From contig DEQC01000033.1 of the NCBI GenBank assembly GCA_002359055.1, forward strand, positions 1 to 15,045: a DNA stretch of 15,045 bases. Reading direction: 5' to 3'. The translations under genes and the position numbers were made by a program. Positions within the stretch are counted from its first letter, which is position 1; every line of letters begins with the position of its first letter. The stretch is from Flavobacteriales bacterium UBA3376 (lineage in GTDB: Bacteria; Bacteroidota; Bacteroidia; Flavobacteriales; Weeksellaceae). The notes beneath the pieces were generated by a model. The model did not search any database, had not been told where the DNA came from, and was given only the letters and a program-made list of their open reading frames with translations. This document shows, one piece after another, positions 13,734 to 15,045 of the stretch.

Positions 13734-13765
13734 ATATGGAGCATTTGTATGCTCCATATTTTTTT
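13734..13765 (+). terminator. Rho-independent terminator after ric
   Basis: ATATGGAGCAT (13734-13744) and ATGCTCCATAT (13749-13759) form a perfect 11-bp stem with a TTGT loop and a T-run to 13765. Confidence 0.92.
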
Positions 13766-13793
13766 GTTGACAATAAATCATTTTTTCGCAATA

Positions 13794-13814
13794 ATATTAG
13801 CAAAAAACTAATAT
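13794..13814. repeat. Short inverted repeat upstream of aconitase
   Basis: ATATTAG and CTAATAT (7-bp perfect arms) flank a 7-base CAAAAAA spacer, about 100 bases upstream of the aconitase -7 element. With no T-run after it, it is not a terminator. It may be an operator or chance in a very AT-rich stretch. Confidence 0.25.
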
Positions 13815-13840
13815 AAATAATAAATATTTATCTATTTCTT

Positions 13841-13874
13841 TATAATTAATCTAAATTATACAGCTATAATTAAT
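13841..13874. repeat. Direct repeat TATAATTAAT in the aconitase upstream region
   Basis: TATAATTAAT occurs at 13841-13850 and again at 13865-13874, a 24-base period, upstream of the aconitase promoter. The sequence is pure A/T, so chance is quite possible. Confidence 0.2.
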
Positions 13875-13912
13875 ATGAATGATAAAACTCTGAAAAGTAT
13901 CTAATTAAGAGT

Positions 13913-13920
13913 TAAATTTG
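13913..13920 (+). promoter_or_regulatory. -7 element of the aconitase gene
   Basis: TAAATTTG, a perfect TAnnTTTG match, 55 bases before the ATG. This gives the longest 5' leader of the window, A-rich and without a Shine-Dalgarno sequence. No -33 TTG is found at the usual spacing. Confidence 0.5.
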
Positions 13921-13975
13921 CGACACTTGAGAGAGAGAACCATTAAAAATACATTATTAAAATAAAAATAACACT

Positions 13976-15045
13976 ATGGCATTTGACATTGACATGATTA
14001 AAGGCGTTTATGCGAGTATGAAAGAGCGAGTTGACAAAGCTCGTGAAGTAGTTGGACGTCCTTTGACCTATTCTGAAAAAATTCTTTACGCTCACTTATC
14101 AAATGGCTTAGCAACTGAGGCATATCAAAGAGGTGAATCTTATGTTGATTTTGCTCCTGATAGAGTTGCTATGCAAGATGCGACAGCACAGATGGCACTT
14201 TTGCAATTTATGCAAGCAGGAAAATCTAAAACAGCTGTTCCTTCGACTGTTCACTGTGACCACTTAATTCAAGCAAAAGTTGGTGCAGAGAAAGACTTAC
14301 AAGAAGCAATTAACAAATCATCTGAAGTATTTAACTTTTTAGAATCTGTTTCTAACAAATATGGAATTGGTTTCTGGAAGCCAGGAGCTGGTATCATTCA
14401 CCAAGTAGTTTTAGAAAACTACGCTTTCCCAGGTGGACTTATGATTGGAACTGACTCACATACACCGAATGCTGGTGGATTGGGTATGGTTGCAATTGGA
14501 GTTGGTGGTGCTGATGCAGTTGACGTAATGGCTGGAATGCCATGGGAACTAAAAATGCCAAAATTAATTGGTGTTAAGTTAACTGGAAAGTTGAACGGAT
14601 GGTCTGCTCCTAAAGATGTTATTCTTGAAGTTGCAGGTCGTTTGACTGTAAAAGGTGGTACGGGTGCAATTGTAGAATATTTCGGTGAAGGTGCTGAGAA
14701 TCTTTCTGCTACAGGTAAAGGTACAATTTGTAACATGGGTGCAGAAATCGGTGCTACTACTTCTATCTTTGCTTATGATGATGCTTCTGAGCGTTATTTA
14801 AGATCAACTGATAGAAATGATGTTGCTGATTTGGCCAATGAGTTAAGAGAATATTTGCGTTCTGACAAAGAGGTTTATGACAATCCAGCGGAATTCTATG
14901 ATGAATTGATCGAAATCGATTTAAGCACATTGACTCCGAGATTGAACGGTCCATTCACGCCAGACTTGATGACTCCAGTTTCTGAAATGAAAGATGCTGC
15001 AGAAAGAAACGGATGGCCAGTAAAAGTTGATTGGGGATTGATCGG
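13976..15045 (+). CDS. Aconitate hydratase, mitochondrial type (N-terminal part)
   Basis: Aconitase interconverts citrate and isocitrate through cis-aconitate in the TCA cycle, using a [4Fe-4S] cluster whose labile iron binds substrate. The window holds the first 356 codons of an open frame running off the right edge. Visible signatures: RPLTYSEKILYAHL, RVAMQDATAQMALLQFM, VPSTVHCDHLIQA, KPGAGIIHQVVLENYAFPGG, IGTDSHTPNAGGLGMVAIGVGGADAVDVM and ICNMGAEIGATTSIF. The KPGAGIIHQ and GVGGADAVD forms fit the mitochondrial-type branch, usual in Bacteroidota, rather than AcnB. The window ends at VDWGLIG, where the SCTNS motif with the first cluster cysteine normally begins, so all three cluster ligands lie outside. 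It starts 272 bases after ric with its own promoter; the ATG at 13976 gives the usual MAFDIDMIKGVY start. Confidence 0.94.
   Translation, partial: MAFDIDMIKGVYASMKERVDKAREVVGRPLTYSEKILYAHLSNGLATEAYQRGESYVDFAPDRVAMQDATAQMALLQFMQAGKSKTAVPSTVHCDHLIQAKVGAEKDLQEAINKSSEVFNFLESVSNKYGIGFWKPGAGIIHQVVLENYAFPGGLMIGTDSHTPNAGGLGMVAIGVGGADAVDVMAGMPWELKMPKLIGVKLTGKLNGWSAPKDVILEVAGRLTVKGGTGAIVEYFGEGAENLSATGKGTICNMGAEIGATTSIFAYDDASERYLRSTDRNDVADLANELREYLRSDKEVYDNPAEFYDELIEIDLSTLTPRLNGPFTPDLMTPVSEMKDAAERNGWPVKVDWGLI

Noticed and set aside
14419..14736. A 105-codon minus-strand open frame inside aconitase
   Set aside because: The Pro/Ala/Ser-rich translation is a mirror of the Gly-rich aconitase codons; the sense frame is certain.
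1..15045. Mobile elements, CRISPR array, prophage or defence system
   Set aside because: No transposase, integrase, spaced direct repeats or toxin-antitoxin-like pair is seen; the gene content is core metabolism and stress or metal handling.

Overview
The window is low-GC and densely coded, and it reads as the chromosome of a member of the Bacteroidota, most likely a flavobacterium-like organism. Three things point there. Most transcription units are preceded by a TAnnTTTG -7 element with no Shine-Dalgarno to speak of. There is a TonB-dependent receptor with the NLSESFET-type plug seen in that phylum. The gene families (UPF0758 RadC, a DUF7033-like deacetylase, a mitochondrial-type aconitase) fit as well. 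Genus and species cannot be told. I see no tRNA, rRNA, insertion sequence, prophage or CRISPR array.

Layout. 1-128 (-) is the start of thyA, divergent from rlmB at 242-985 (+). 1008-4129 (+) is a two-gene unit: a small Cys-rich exported protein, then an 888-residue outer-membrane receptor with two tandem heavy-metal-associated (HMA) domains ahead of its plug. It ends in a strong terminator, followed by a 72-residue membrane protein (4261-4479, +). 4504-6426 (-) holds radC and a polysaccharide-deacetylase-like gene, convergent with the small gene. 6537-7830 (+) holds a SufT/MIP18-like protein and an SPFH protein resembling plant HIR proteins, closed by a terminator. 7899-10300 (+) holds a Fur-family repressor and a Zn/Cd/Pb-type P1B ATPase. 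Then come an exported protein of unknown function (10326-10919), argH (11033-12316) with its terminator, an Rrf2-family Fe-S regulator (12470-12901), the di-iron Fe-S repair protein RIC/ScdA (12981-13703) with its terminator, and the first 356 residues of aconitase (13976 to the window end).

Two themes stand out. The first is metal traffic: an HMA-bearing receptor with its Cys-rich partner, and a Fur-family regulator next to a metal-export ATPase. Similar 15-base sequences lie at the promoters of the Cys-rich gene, the regulator and the ATPase, so they may be one regulon. The second is Fe-S cluster damage and repair: an Rrf2 regulator with three cysteines, a 26-bp near-perfect palindrome in front of it, a degenerate copy with the same half-site spacing in front of ric, and the cluster-dependent aconitase next in line.

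Several genes (rlmB, the Cys-rich gene, fur) have start codons only 4-6 bases after the -7 element, so their messages are probably leaderless or nearly so.
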